64,000 bases of DNA from Paracoccus denitrificans (GCF_900100045.1 NZ_FNEA01000003.1:124001-188000), one strand, 5' to 3'; positions 24,475 to 33,307 are shown, counted from the stretch's first letter. The notes: generated from the letters alone by a model not told the origin. Translations and numbers: made by a program.

Positions 24475-27400
24475 TTGTTGGACTGCTTGCTGGCTATCGT
24501 TCCGTTCTGGTGCTTTCCGCCATTTTGTCGATCTTCGGAACGGGCCTCGGGTTGGTACCGTATCTCGCCGCCTGGAGGATTGCAGTGGCGATTCAAGGGG
24601 CAGGGATCGACGCCGGAGAACTTGTGTACTGGACGGTGCTCGCGGTGTGTGCGCTGATCACCAAGGCATTGCTGCAGGCTGGGGCGACGACGTTGTCGCA
24701 TGTGGCAGCCTATCGCATCCTTTATCAACTGCGGCATCGTCTAGTCGAGAAACTGGCACGAGTGCCGCTTGGCGTTTTGTCAGGAACTACCTCCGGCCAT
24801 CTTCGAAAGATCGTCATGGAGGATGTCGAGCAGATTGAAGAAGGCATTGCTCACGCGATCCCGGACTTGGCCGCAGGACTTTCGGTTCCGATCCTATCTG
24901 GGGTTCTTCTCCTTTGGGTGGACTGGCGCATGGGTATCGCAGCAGTGGCCATGTTTCCATTGCTGCTTGGGGTCTATCTTCTCACCTTGCGTGCGACGCG
25001 GCCGCATTTGGCTGCCTATGTCGGGGCGATCTCAAACTTGCGTTCTATTTCGGTCCAGTATGTTCGCGGAATCAGGGAGATCCGGACGTTTCTGCACACT
25101 GGCACAATTCTCGAGGAGCTCCACGACGCACTGGATCGGATGGCGCGCGTCGGTCAGTCCTTTGCCTTGTCGAGCCTCACGCCAATGGCGATCCTCTATG
25201 CCGGCCTTCGGGCTAATGTTCTTGTGTTGATCCCCGTCGGAGCCTTTCTGTACCTGTCGGATGAAATCTCCGTCACTGACCTCACACTCTTTCTGTTATT
25301 GGGGTTGGGGATCAACGCGCCACTGCTGAAGGTCGTCTTTTCGGCAGGTAACTTCTTTTGGAAGCTGAAAGGGGCAAGCGCGCAGATCTCCACAATCTTT
25401 GAAACCGAGGAGCTTCCTCAGCCCGAGTATCCACAGAGACCCGACGGCTACGACATTAGCTTTCAGGATGTGTCGCTATCTATGGACGGGAACGCCATTT
25501 TGTCGCGGGTATCGGTCACGATTCCGGCAGGCACGACCCTTGCTCTCGTCGGGCCGTCCGGTGCGGGCAAGTCGACTTTGGCGCGTTTGTTGATGCGATC
25601 TCGTGATCCTGATCTGGGGCGCATCCTGATCGGAGGCTGCGATCTCCGCCAGATGGAAGATCGACATCTCGAAGGTATGGTCAGCGCGGTGCTGCAAGAC
25701 GCCTGGCTCATGAATGCGACAATCTATGAAAATATCCTTTCCGGGCGCCCCACCGCGTCTCGCAAAGAAGTCGAGGCCGCCGCCCGTGCCGCAAGGGTGA
25801 CGGAGTTCTCAGCTGATTTGTCCTTTTTTGTTGGCGAGGGGGGACGCAGCCTCTCAGGCGGGCAGCGACAACGTGTGGCTATCGCCCGTGCCATTCTGCG
25901 CTCTACACCGATCGTCGTGTTGGATGAAGCGACAGCGGCTTTGGATCCCGACAATGAACAGGCGGTGCGGGAAGCTCTGGCCGAACTGGCGCATGGAAGA
26001 ACGGTTCTCGTGATCGCGCATCGCCTAGACACCATACGCAATGCCGACCAGATAGCTTTTGTAGAGGCAGGTGAGATCTCCGACCTTGGAAGCCATAGCG
26101 ACCTTCTGCAGCGGTCCTCCGGTTACCGACGGTTGTGGAAGGAATATGATTCAGTCGAAGGCTGGCATCTTGAACCGGGCGCTGTTCGATCATTGCCTAC
26201 TGTCGTGCAGAGGCCTGGCCAAGCCTATCAGGAGCCTGGGATCCCTTCGGGAATGGTCGCACGTTTCATGCACCTCGCGGGCCCGGGACGTCGTACACTG
26301 ATGTCCAAGGCTCTGCCCATGCTCGCGCTTGAAGGGGCCGTGGCCGGAGCGCCAGTGATCGCAGTGTGGTTGGTGCTCGATCGCGTTTTGGCCGGTGATC
26401 TTACCCGGCCTTTCGCGGTCGCGGCTTCGGGTTTCGTCGCGCTGTGCATACTCATGTTCGTTTTTGCCAATAGGCTTTCGCACCGGGTGTTGTGGCAGGT
26501 CCAAAGCACCGCTGTATCGGCCCTGCAGGCACGCATTGCCCGACAGATGCGTCAGATACCACTGGGTGACGTGATTGCTCGCGATACCGGTTCGCTGGAA
26601 GCGCTTATGTCGCAGCATTCTGCAGCGATCAACTTTGTCACGCCTCCTGCTCTGGCGATGCGGGCCATGGTCGGTCCGCTTCTCAGCGCGATTGTTCTTT
26701 TCTTTCTGGATTGGCGATTGGCCCTCTTGACCTGTGCGATGGTGCCCGCGTTCGGTGTGGTAATGGTGTTCGCTGACAGGGTGAACGCTCGGATGCTGCA
26801 GCGACTGGTTGTTTCGAATGAGATGCTCTCTGCTCGCCTGTTGGACTATATTCAGGGCTTGCCAACCTTGCGCAGCCTCGGCCTCTCCCAAGCATATGGC
26901 CCTGTGGAGGACGCCCTGGAGACGCACAGACGCATCTCACTGTCCACGGTAACGGCGCTGATGCCGATCGTTACGGCAGGGTGGATATTCCTGGACGCGG
27001 GCTTCGTGATCTTGCTCGCCGGCGGTGGCTGGATGGTCCTGCATGAACTCATGGAAGCATCGACGTTCCTGCTCTTTCTCGTGGTAAGTTTGGTGTTCTA
27101 TGCGCCACTGACTGATGCGTTCGACTTGTCGTCGCAATTGCGCCTCCTGCAAAAGTCCATGTCGCGAGTGGGGGAATTTCTTGCGATCGCCCCTCTTCCC
27201 GAACCCGAAACGCCAAAGTTACCCGTTTCTCTGGATCTTCGTTTTCAAGACGTTCATTTTTCTTACGGCGATAAGCCGGTCTTGAGTGGCATCAATCTTG
27301 ATTTCCCGGCGGGGAAAATTCACGCGCTTTGCGGTCCGTCGGGATCCGGAAAATCGACTATTCTCGACCTGATTGCGCGTTTCTGGGACGTCCAGAAGGG

Positions 27401-27887
27401 GCATGTCACGATTGGAGGCGTGGACATTCGAGACATTGCGCCAGAATTGCGCAGCGCCATGGTCGCAGTGGTTTTCCAGGACAGCTACCTCTTCGATATG
27501 AGCGTCGCGCGAAATCTGCGGTTAGCCAGGGCCGGCGCAAGCGATGAAGAATTGTACGCTGCTGCTCAGGCGGCCTGTTGTCATGACTTCATCATGGCGT
27601 TGCCGAAGGGATATGAGACCGTCATAGGCGAAGGTGGAGCAAAGCTCTCCGGCGGTGAACGTCAGCGCATTGCTCTTGCGCGGGCCTTCCTGAAGGATGC
27701 TCCGATCATTTTGCTGGATGAGGCGGCGGCGTCCGTCGATCCCGAGACAGAGAGCCATATGCGTCAAGGGCTAGCCAAACTATGCGCCGGTCGAACCGTG
27801 ATTATGATCGCACATCGGCCAAGTACGATGCGTCAAGTCGATCAGAGGATAGAGATGAAGGACGTGCTTGGTCGCGACGACCGCTGA
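24471..27887 (+). CDS. Fused double ABC transporter (TMD-NBD-TMD-NBD), YbtPQ/PchHI-like
   Basis: A 1138-residue full transporter in one chain. Half one: membrane domain about 1-320, Walker A G-P-S-G-A-G-K-S-T at 361-369, signature LSGGQRQR at 461-468, and Walker B 'IVVLDEATAALD' at 481-492. Half two: membrane domain about 600-900, Walker A from 955, signature LSGGERQR at 1059-1066, and Walker B from 1079 'IILLDEAAASVD'. Both sites keep the catalytic Glu and H-loop His ('IAHR'), so both may hydrolyse ATP. Exporter-fold pairs of this kind in siderophore loci (YbtPQ, IrtAB, PchHI) work in ferric-siderophore import or iron release and are normally two polypeptides; a linear fusion is unusual. ATGA overlap with the MFS gene. 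Confidence 0.9.
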   Translation: MIVGLLAGYRSVLVLSAILSIFGTGLGLVPYLAAWRIAVAIQGAGIDAGELVYWTVLAVCALITKALLQAGATTLSHVAAYRILYQLRHRLVEKLARVPLGVLSGTTSGHLRKIVMEDVEQIEEGIAHAIPDLAAGLSVPILSGVLLLWVDWRMGIAAVAMFPLLLGVYLLTLRATRPHLAAYVGAISNLRSISVQYVRGIREIRTFLHTGTILEELHDALDRMARVGQSFALSSLTPMAILYAGLRANVLVLIPVGAFLYLSDEISVTDLTLFLLLGLGINAPLLKVVFSAGNFFWKLKGASAQISTIFETEELPQPEYPQRPDGYDISFQDVSLSMDGNAILSRVSVTIPAGTTLALVGPSGAGKSTLARLLMRSRDPDLGRILIGGCDLRQMEDRHLEGMVSAVLQDAWLMNATIYENILSGRPTASRKEVEAAARAARVTEFSADLSFFVGEGGRSLSGGQRQRVAIARAILRSTPIVVLDEATAALDPDNEQAVREALAELAHGRTVLVIAHRLDTIRNADQIAFVEAGEISDLGSHSDLLQRSSGYRRLWKEYDSVEGWHLEPGAVRSLPTVVQRPGQAYQEPGIPSGMVARFMHLAGPGRRTLMSKALPMLALEGAVAGAPVIAVWLVLDRVLAGDLTRPFAVAASGFVALCILMFVFANRLSHRVLWQVQSTAVSALQARIARQMRQIPLGDVIARDTGSLEALMSQHSAAINFVTPPALAMRAMVGPLLSAIVLFFLDWRLALLTCAMVPAFGVVMVFADRVNARMLQRLVVSNEMLSARLLDYIQGLPTLRSLGLSQAYGPVEDALETHRRISLSTVTALMPIVTAGWIFLDAGFVILLAGGGWMVLHELMEASTFLLFLVVSLVFYAPLTDAFDLSSQLRLLQKSMSRVGEFLAIAPLPEPETPKLPVSLDLRFQDVHFSYGDKPVLSGINLDFPAGKIHALCGPSGSGKSTILDLIARFWDVQKGHVTIGGVDIRDIAPELRSAMVAVVFQDSYLFDMSVARNLRLARAGASDEELYAAAQAACCHDFIMALPKGYETVIGEGGAKLSGGERQRIALARAFLKDAPIILLDEAAASVDPETESHMRQGLAKLCAGRTVIMIAHRPSTMRQVDQRIEMKDVLGRDDR

Positions 27888-28039
27888 CTTGATGCGAAGA
27901 TTGCAAGAGCACCAACGTGATGTTTTCCCAGGTGCACAGTTAGTGCAGGCGATGCTTGGTCCAATAGTTGGCGGGGCAGGTGGGGCCGAAAGGGGCCGCC
28001 AGGCTGCAGGCCCTTGCGGACCTGCAGGGAGGTTGTAGC

Positions 28040-28660
28040 CTAACCCAGCCGTTCCATGAAGATCACGTTGTCCTCGACCGTTTCGCCCTGAACTTCGTCT
28101 CTGGTTCCCATGCGCGCGATGGCACAGACGCAAAGCCTCCGCCACTGACGGGGATCGAGCGCGAGCGAAGCCAGCGTCTCCTCAGCGGTGGGAAAAATCG
28201 TGCCCTCGGTTGCCTTGGATCCCGGCGGGTGCGAAGCGTGTTCAGTGATCAGAAGGTGTCCGCCGGTGGACACCGCGCCTGCCGCCCGGGCCAGCACACG
28301 CGCGCGCGGCCAGTCTCGCGGTGATTGCAGGAAGCTGGCCACGACGAGGTCGTACATGCCTTCAGGGAAGGTTTCGGCCAGATCGTGCTCTTCGAACTGG
28401 ACCGTCCCGGCCAGTCCGGCGCGGCTGGCGCTATCAGCCGCATAGGCGAGCGCCACAGCAGAGACGTCCACCGCCGTCACCTGCCAGCCCTGCCGGGCCA
28501 GCCAGAGCGCGTCGTCCCCCCGGCCGCAGCCCATCTCCAGCGCACGCCCCGGCGCCAGCGGACCGGCGAACTGGGACAGAACGAGGCCGGGCTTGCCAGA
28601 GGTTTCGCCGGTCTTTTGGCGGTAGCGGTCATTCCAGAAGTCTCGTGTGGTCTGGTGCAT
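28040..28660 (-). CDS. Class I SAM-dependent methyltransferase, TehB-like
   Basis: A 206-residue Rossmann methyltransferase. The SAM site is 'ALEMGCGRGDDALWLARQGWQVTAVDVS' (about residues 40-67), with the acidic residue ending strand 2. The order is typical of TehB/thiopurine-methyltransferase-like enzymes linked to tellurite or chalcogen and thiol resistance. AAGGAG stands before the ATG. It is 12 bp downstream of the FAD oxidoreductase gene on the same strand. The pair plus an Rrf2 regulator is a recurring cassette; the substrate is unknown. Confidence 0.87.
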   Translation of the reverse strand: MHQTTRDFWNDRYRQKTGETSGKPGLVLSQFAGPLAPGRALEMGCGRGDDALWLARQGWQVTAVDVSAVALAYAADSASRAGLAGTVQFEEHDLAETFPEGMYDLVVASFLQSPRDWPRARVLARAAGAVSTGGHLLITEHASHPPGSKATEGTIFPTAEETLASLALDPRQWRRLCVCAIARMGTRDEVQGETVEDNVIFMERLG

Positions 28661-28672
28661 GGCGATGCTCCT

Positions 28673-29590
28673 TCAGGCCGCAGCGGTCAGATCGGGATCG
28701 AAGATCAGCGAGCGATGCGCGGCGCCGCCTGCCATCACGCCCGCGGCCGCGGCGATCGTGGCATTGGGCATGGGGCTGGCAAGGTCGCCGGCGGCGAAGA
28801 CGCCGGGCTGGCTGGTCGCCTGCATCGGATCGACGGCCACATAGGGGCCGGTTGGTCCGTCCTTCATGGTGCAGCCTAGCTGTGCAGCCAAATCGCAGGA
28901 GGGCGCTGTGTCCGGCGCCAGGAACAGCCCCGCCAGCGCGATCTCTCGCCCGTCATCCAGCCGCACCCCGTCAAGCGCCGGGGCGGTGCCGATCAGCGCC
29001 GCGACAGGCGTTTTCTCGACCGTGACGCCCCGGGCGGTCAGCCCCTGCCGCTGTTCCCTAGTCAGCACGAGCGCCCCTTGCGTGAAGAGCGTGGTCGGCC
29101 CCCAGTCGGGCAGCAGCATCGCCTGATGCAGCGCCGCCTCGCCGCGCGCCAGAACGCCGACCGGCCCGCCGTTCAGCTCATAGCCGTGGCAATAGGGGCA
29201 ATGGAGCACTGTGGCTCCCCAGCGTTCGGACAGACCTGGCAGATCGGGCAGGCTGTCGCGCACACCGAAGGCCAGGACCAGCCGCCGCGCGGTGATGTCT
29301 CTGCCCTCTGCCAAGGCCACCCGAAATCCGTTCCCCTCGCGCGCAGCCGAGACCGCCGCGCCGTCCCTTAAGGACAGAGTAGGGTAGACCGCGAGTTCGT
29401 GTCTGAGCGCGGCGCGGATGTCCTGCGGGGGACGCCCGTCCTGCCCGGGAAACCCGTGAGAGGCGGCGGCAAAGCGGTTGCGGGGTGCGCCGGTGTCGAG
29501 AACGCAGACGCGTCTACGGGCGCGGGCAAGCTGCATCGCGGCGGCAAGTCCGGAAAAGCTGCCGCCGATGACGAGAACATCGTGATCCAT
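28673..29590 (-). CDS. NAD(P)/FAD oxidoreductase, thioredoxin-reductase-like
   Basis: A 305-residue flavoprotein. FAD binding is shown by 'VLVIGGSFSGLAAAMQLARARRRV' (5-28), the redox-active pair by C131 and C134 in 'HCPYCHGYE', and the second dinucleotide region by 'GGPVGVLARGEAA'; 'GVFAAGDLASP' near 263-273 is the FAD C-terminal motif. This is the low-molecular-weight TrxR architecture, although homologues with this 'CPYCHG' variant form a separate subgroup whose electron acceptor is uncertain. AAGGGGAA precedes the ATG. It is divergent from the Rrf2 gene. Confidence 0.9.
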   Translation of the reverse strand: MDHDVLVIGGSFSGLAAAMQLARARRRVCVLDTGAPRNRFAAASHGFPGQDGRPPQDIRAALRHELAVYPTLSLRDGAAVSAAREGNGFRVALAEGRDITARRLVLAFGVRDSLPDLPGLSERWGATVLHCPYCHGYELNGGPVGVLARGEAALHQAMLLPDWGPTTLFTQGALVLTREQRQGLTARGVTVEKTPVAALIGTAPALDGVRLDDGREIALAGLFLAPDTAPSCDLAAQLGCTMKDGPTGPYVAVDPMQATSQPGVFAAGDLASPMPNATIAAAAGVMAGGAAHRSLIFDPDLTAAA

Positions 29591-29619
29591 GGTGGTTCCC
29601 CTTAATGTATCACTGAAAG

Positions 29620-29671
29620 TTACGTGATTTGGCGCGCCATTTCAAGACATGAAACTTTCATTGTTACGTGA
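29620..29671. promoter_or_regulatory. Direct TTACGTGA repeats in the Rrf2/oxidoreductase divergent promoter
   Basis: TTACGTGA occurs at 29620-29627 and again at 29664-29671, centres 44 bp apart (about four helical turns). The first is part of ATCAC-N10-GTGAT. One repeat lies near each divergent gene. They are candidate operators of the adjacent Rrf2 regulator. Confidence 0.45.
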
Positions 29672-29712
29672 GTGCTGCTAAGGAGCCTGAAGAGGCAAGG
29701 AAAGGAAACCCC

Positions 29713-30183
29713 ATGGCGCGCGATCTTCGTATGTCCCGGATGCTGCACGTCTTGATCCACATGGACCGACATGTCGGGCGTGCCACTTCGGAACAGATCG
29801 CGCAGATGATCTCGACCAACGCCGTGGTGGTGCGCAGGATGATGGCGGGGCTGCGCGAGCGGGGGATCGTGTCGTCGGAAAAGGGTCATGGCGGTGGCTG
29901 GCAGCTTGCTTGCCCGCTGGCCGAGATCAGCTTGCGCGACGTCTACGAGGCGGTCGGCCACCCGCCGCTGTTCAACATTGGACCGCAGGCGGATCCGTCG
30001 CCCTGTCTGGTCGAGCAGGCGGTCGACGCGCGGCTCGATGCGACGCTGGCAGAGGCCGAGACACGGCTGCTGGCGCAATTCGCCGCGATCACGGTGGAGG
30101 AGGTCGCGCAGGATTTCGAGCGTCGTTTCGAAGAAAGCGGCCATACGGTGCCGTTCCCTTGGCATGGCGCGACGGGGGAATGA
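29713..30183 (+). CDS. Rrf2-family transcriptional regulator
   Basis: A 156-residue Rrf2 protein with an N-terminal winged helix ('RMSRMLHVLIHMDRHVGRATSEQIAQMISTNAVVVRRMMAGLRERGIVSSEKGHGGGWQLA', about 6-65). Only two cysteines are visible in the region where IscR and NsrR keep three, so an Fe-S cluster of the classical type is doubtful; a thiol-based or non-cluster sensor, as in some YwnA-like members, fits better. The ATG at 29713 follows AAAGGAAA; the frame is open from 29668. It probably controls the divergent oxidoreductase-methyltransferase pair. Confidence 0.85.
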   Translation: MARDLRMSRMLHVLIHMDRHVGRATSEQIAQMISTNAVVVRRMMAGLRERGIVSSEKGHGGGWQLACPLAEISLRDVYEAVGHPPLFNIGPQADPSPCLVEQAVDARLDATLAEAETRLLAQFAAITVEEVAQDFERRFEESGHTVPFPWHGATGE

Positions 30184-30256
30184 TCGGTGGTGGCACTATC
30201 TGTGCCGAGATTGCAGCGATGTGAGCCGCCAGAAGTCATTTCCAGATGTGCTAAGG

Positions 30257-31312
30257 CTAGGCAACCCTGCTTGCCGCGAGCGCATGGAGACCCTCTGGGC
30301 GGATGTGGGTGTAGCGGCGCAGCATTTTCCAGTCCTTGTGCCCGGTGACAAGGGCAACCTGTTCAATGGTGAAGCCTGCCTCGAACAGTCGACTGGTCGC
30401 TTCGTGGCGCAGATCATGAAAATGCAAATCCTCGATGCCCAAGGTACGGCAGACCCGTCGGAATGCCGTGCCGATTGAGCGTCCGTTGTAAGGGAAGATT
30501 CTGCCGCGACTGCCCACCAGCGCACGTTGTTCTTCGATCAACGCGCAGGGGTCGAAACCAGAAACGGACAGCAGCGGGATGCGTTGGTCGTTGCCCGTCT
30601 TGCGGCGAGGGTCTTTGCGGTCCCGGATGAGCAGCATTTTGGTTCGAGGGTTGTAGTCTTCCCATCGCGCCCGAGAGATTTCATCTTGTCGCATGGCCGT
30701 CGCGATGGCGAAACGAACGACGCGCGCTACGGGGATGAACTGTCGTGGGTTGCTTTCAAGCGCCTTCAGGATCGCGTCGATCTCCTCTTCGCTCGGCCGA
30801 CGATCCCGTTCGTTGCCTTTGCCCACCAGTCCGAGCCGGGTGAGCGCAATCCGAGCGAGATCGACTCCTTCGGTTGGTGCGATGATGCCGTGAACGGCGG
30901 CAGCATGCGAAAGGATCGTCTTGATGTATCCGAGGTCGATGCCAACCGTTACCGGGCCGGCCCCTTCTTTGGCGCGCTGACGACCGAACTCGACGAGCTT
31001 TTCCCGGCCGAGCTCGGCGGGTTTCAACGCCCCGAGGCGCAGTGCAAGAAAATCCAGGCTTGCGGCTTTCGACCTGCCGAGCGTTCTCCCGACGTCCGCC
31101 AGATCCGCTCTGTGAAGATCAATGAGGTCTCCGAATGTCTTGGCCGCGGCAACGCGAGTGTGTATAGGTTCCCCCCGATCGATCTTGCCCTCAACGGTCC
31201 GCGCCCAAAGCTCCGCGTCACCGCGGCGCAGGAAGGATTCACTGATGTAGTGCCCTTTACGTCTGACCTGGACTCGCCAGGAGCCCGAAGGAAGCTTTGA
31301 TATGGTCGCCAT
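30257..31312 (-). CDS. int: Tyrosine recombinase, dusA-associated integrase
   Basis: A 351-residue integrase with a complete catalytic set: R208 ('ATAMRQDEI'), H299-x-x-R302 ('HDLRHEA'), H325 ('TGHKDW') and nucleophile Y334 ('RRYTHI'). The N-terminal 50 residues form the arm-binding type domain, followed by a SAM-like core-binding domain. It is transcribed away from dusA with only 112 bp between the start codons, the arrangement described for integrases that insert elements into the 5' end of dusA. The gene is intact, so the element could still be excisable if its other att site exists. Confidence 0.93.
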   Translation of the reverse strand: MATISKLPSGSWRVQVRRKGHYISESFLRRGDAELWARTVEGKIDRGEPIHTRVAAAKTFGDLIDLHRADLADVGRTLGRSKAASLDFLALRLGALKPAELGREKLVEFGRQRAKEGAGPVTVGIDLGYIKTILSHAAAVHGIIAPTEGVDLARIALTRLGLVGKGNERDRRPSEEEIDAILKALESNPRQFIPVARVVRFAIATAMRQDEISRARWEDYNPRTKMLLIRDRKDPRRKTGNDQRIPLLSVSGFDPCALIEEQRALVGSRGRIFPYNGRSIGTAFRRVCRTLGIEDLHFHDLRHEATSRLFEAGFTIEQVALVTGHKDWKMLRRYTHIRPEGLHALAASRVA

Positions 31313-31326
31313 TTCGTGTGCTCTAT

Positions 31327-31391
31327 GTGTGCAGTGCGCGGTCGAAACGTGGCGAAAAGGGGCGTATTGGGTCGTAAATTAGAGTGCACAC
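31327..31391. repeat. Inverted repeat GTGTGCA / TGCACAC between int and dusA
   Basis: GTGTGCA at 31327-31333 and TGCACAC at 31385-31391 form a 7-bp inverted repeat in the int-dusA gap. It may be arm-type binding sites or an operator for int expression; function unproven. Confidence 0.35.
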
Positions 31392-31424
31392 GCCGCCGCG
31401 CAATGAGTTGATACTACTGTAAAA

Positions 31425-32414
31425 ATGACGAAATATCAAGCACATAGACTTGCTATTGCGCCTATGATGGACTGGACCGACAGCCTGTGCCGCCGCATCC
31501 ACCGGCTGCTGTCGCGCCGCGCGCTGCTTTATACCGAGATGGTCACCGCTCCCGCGCTGGTTTACGGCGACAGGGCAAAGCTTCTGGATTTCGACGCGGG
31601 CGAGCATCCCGTGGCGCTGCAACTGGGCGGCTCGGACCCGGCGCAACTGGCCGAGGCGGCGCGGATCGGCGCCGACTGGGGCTATGACGAGATCAACCTG
31701 AACGTCGGCTGCCCCAGCGACCGGGTGCAGTCGGGCTGTTTCGGCGCCGTGCTGATGACCCGGCCCGAACTGGTCGCCGAATGCGTCGCGGCGATGATCG
31801 CCGCCAGTCCGGTCGAGGTCACGGTGAAATGCCGCATCGGCGTGGACGAACAGGACCCTGAGGCGGTGCTGCCCGACTTCATCGCCCGCATGCGCGAGGC
31901 GGGCGTGCGCCGCATGACCGTCCATGCCCGCAAGGCCTGGCTTCAGGGCCTGTCCCCGCGCGAGAATCGCGAGGTGCCGCCGCTGGATTATCCGCTGGTG
32001 CATCGCATGAAGCAGGCGTTCCCGGACCTGCACCTGTCGATCAACGGCGGCATCGCCTCGCTTGACGCCGTGCGCGATCATCTGGCGGCGATGGACGGCG
32101 TCATGATCGGGCGCGCGGCCTATCACCAGCCCTGGGACATGCTGGGACAGGCCGACCGGCTTTGGGGCGAGGAGCCACGCTTTGCCGATCCGCTGGAGGC
32201 GGCGCGGGCGCTGCGCGATCTGGTCGAGGCGCATCTGGCAACGGGCGGGCGGCTGCACCAGGCGACGCGGCACATGCTGGGCCTGTTCCACGGCCGGCCC
32301 GGCGCACGCGGCTGGCGGCGGCAACTCTCCGAAGGCGCGTCGCGCGCCCGCGACCGGGCCGAGGCGCTGGCGGTCTATGACGCCGCGCTGGCCGAGGTCA
32401 TGGCACCGGCCTGA
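31425..32414 (+). CDS. dusA: tRNA-dihydrouridine synthase A
   Basis: A 329-residue FMN enzyme reducing uridine 20/20a in tRNA. The start 'IAPMMDWTDSLCRRIHRLL', the catalytic C96 in 'NLNVGCPSDRVQSGCFGA', and 'VKCRIGVDEQDPE', 'VHARKAWLQGLSPRENREVPPLDY' and 'SINGGI' are all diagnostic of DusA. The first 13 codons are AT-ending (aaa tat caa gca cat aga ctt gct att) and the rest strongly GC-ending, consistent with an integrated element having replaced the native 5' end while keeping the frame open. The protein looks functional. The 3' end overlaps the convergent kinase gene by 17 bp. Confidence 0.95.
   Translation: MTKYQAHRLAIAPMMDWTDSLCRRIHRLLSRRALLYTEMVTAPALVYGDRAKLLDFDAGEHPVALQLGGSDPAQLAEAARIGADWGYDEINLNVGCPSDRVQSGCFGAVLMTRPELVAECVAAMIAASPVEVTVKCRIGVDEQDPEAVLPDFIARMREAGVRRMTVHARKAWLQGLSPRENREVPPLDYPLVHRMKQAFPDLHLSINGGIASLDAVRDHLAAMDGVMIGRAAYHQPWDMLGQADRLWGEEPRFADPLEAARALRDLVEAHLATGGRLHQATRHMLGLFHGRPGARGWRRQLSEGASRARDRAEALAVYDAALAEVMAPA
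31461..31484 (+). other. Probable attachment-site core within dusA
   Basis: These bases encode P-M-M-D-W-T-D-S, the conserved N-terminal DusA motif that serves as integration target. Codons before it are AT-ending and codons after it are GC-ending, so the crossover probably lies here. The partner site was not found by eye in the window. Confidence 0.6.
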
Positions 32415-33303
32415 CCGTGCCCTCCTGCACGGCCCAGTCCCGCATCGCCCGCATCAATGCCCGGCGACGCAGCGGCTGGCGCGCGCTGTCGAGATAATAG
32501 GCCAGCATCACCTCTCCGATCAGGAAGCGCAGGATCGGTGCCTGATCCGAGGCCATCAGGCCCCGCACCCCGGACAAGGCCAGCCAGTCGGGCAGGGCGA
32601 TCCCGTCCCGCACCCGCTCCGCCGGCTTTTCGCGCCGGCTTTCCAGCCAGACCAGCAGCCGCGCCATGTCGCGGGCCAGCGCCATCACCGCGCTGCCCTG
32701 CATGTCGATGGCGGTCAGCCGCAGCACGCCGGGACGGGGAGTGTCGGCAAACAGGTTGTCGGGCGTCAGGTCGCCATGGCAAAGCCCGCGCTCGACCTCG
32801 GCGCCGCGCAGCAGCTCGGCTTCGGCACGCATCCGCTGCATATGGCCGGCCACCAGGTCGCGGTCGATCCAGTCGCCCGAGGCCGCGGCGATCCGCGTCC
32901 TTAGCCCGTTCAGCCAGAAGCGCGGGCCGAATCTGCCGCGGGTGCGTGTGGTGCCGGCCAGTTGACGCAGCCACGACCCCATGCGGGCGATCAGCGCGGC
33001 GCGCTGCGCATCGTCGGCCCCGGCCAGCAGTTGCGCGATGGGTTGGCCCGGTGCCGGGGCGGTGATCAGAATGCCCCGTTCGGGCAGCGCCAGCAGGGGC
33101 GGGGCGACGGCATCGAGATCCTGGCCCAGCACCTCAGCCGCCTGTCGCAGCCTCGCCTGGGCCTGCGCCACGCTGGCCGCAGGATCGGTGCCGCAGAATT
33201 GCTTGAGCCAGGCCGTGCGGCCATCCAGCCGGACCTGCATGACCAGCCGGTCGGGCCGGTCGCGCACCAGGCGCAGCGGCTTGATCCCTGGCAGGGCGGC
33301 CAA
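32398..33303 (-). CDS. APH-fold phosphotransferase
   Basis: A protein of about 300 residues with the aminoglycoside-phosphotransferase/choline-kinase fold. The catalytic loop is 'LCHGDLTPDNLFAD' (H-G-D-x4-N), and the metal-binding Asp is in 'AIDMQGSA'. The substrate is unknown; a chromosomal position among housekeeping genes argues against antibiotic resistance. The start is uncertain: no ATG is available outside mazG, and a TTG at 33303 just after the mazG stop or a GTG at 33267 would serve. It follows mazG closely on the same strand. Confidence 0.75.
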   Translation of the reverse strand: MAALPGIKPLRLVRDRPDRLVMQVRLDGRTAWLKQFCGTDPAASVAQAQARLRQAAEVLGQDLDAVAPPLLALPERGILITAPAPGQPIAQLLAGADDAQRAALIARMGSWLRQLAGTTRTRGRFGPRFWLNGLRTRIAAASGDWIDRDLVAGHMQRMRAEAELLRGAEVERGLCHGDLTPDNLFADTPRPGVLRLTAIDMQGSAVMALARDMARLLVWLESRREKPAERVRDGIALPDWLALSGVRGLMASDQAPILRFLIGEVMLAYYLDSARQPLRRRALMRAMRDWAVQEGTVRPVP

Positions 33304-33307
33304 GGGA

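Noticed and set aside
31313..31424. tRNA gene as the integration site
   Set aside because: No cloverleaf can be drawn in the gap; the integrase type and the dusA codon switch point to dusA itself.
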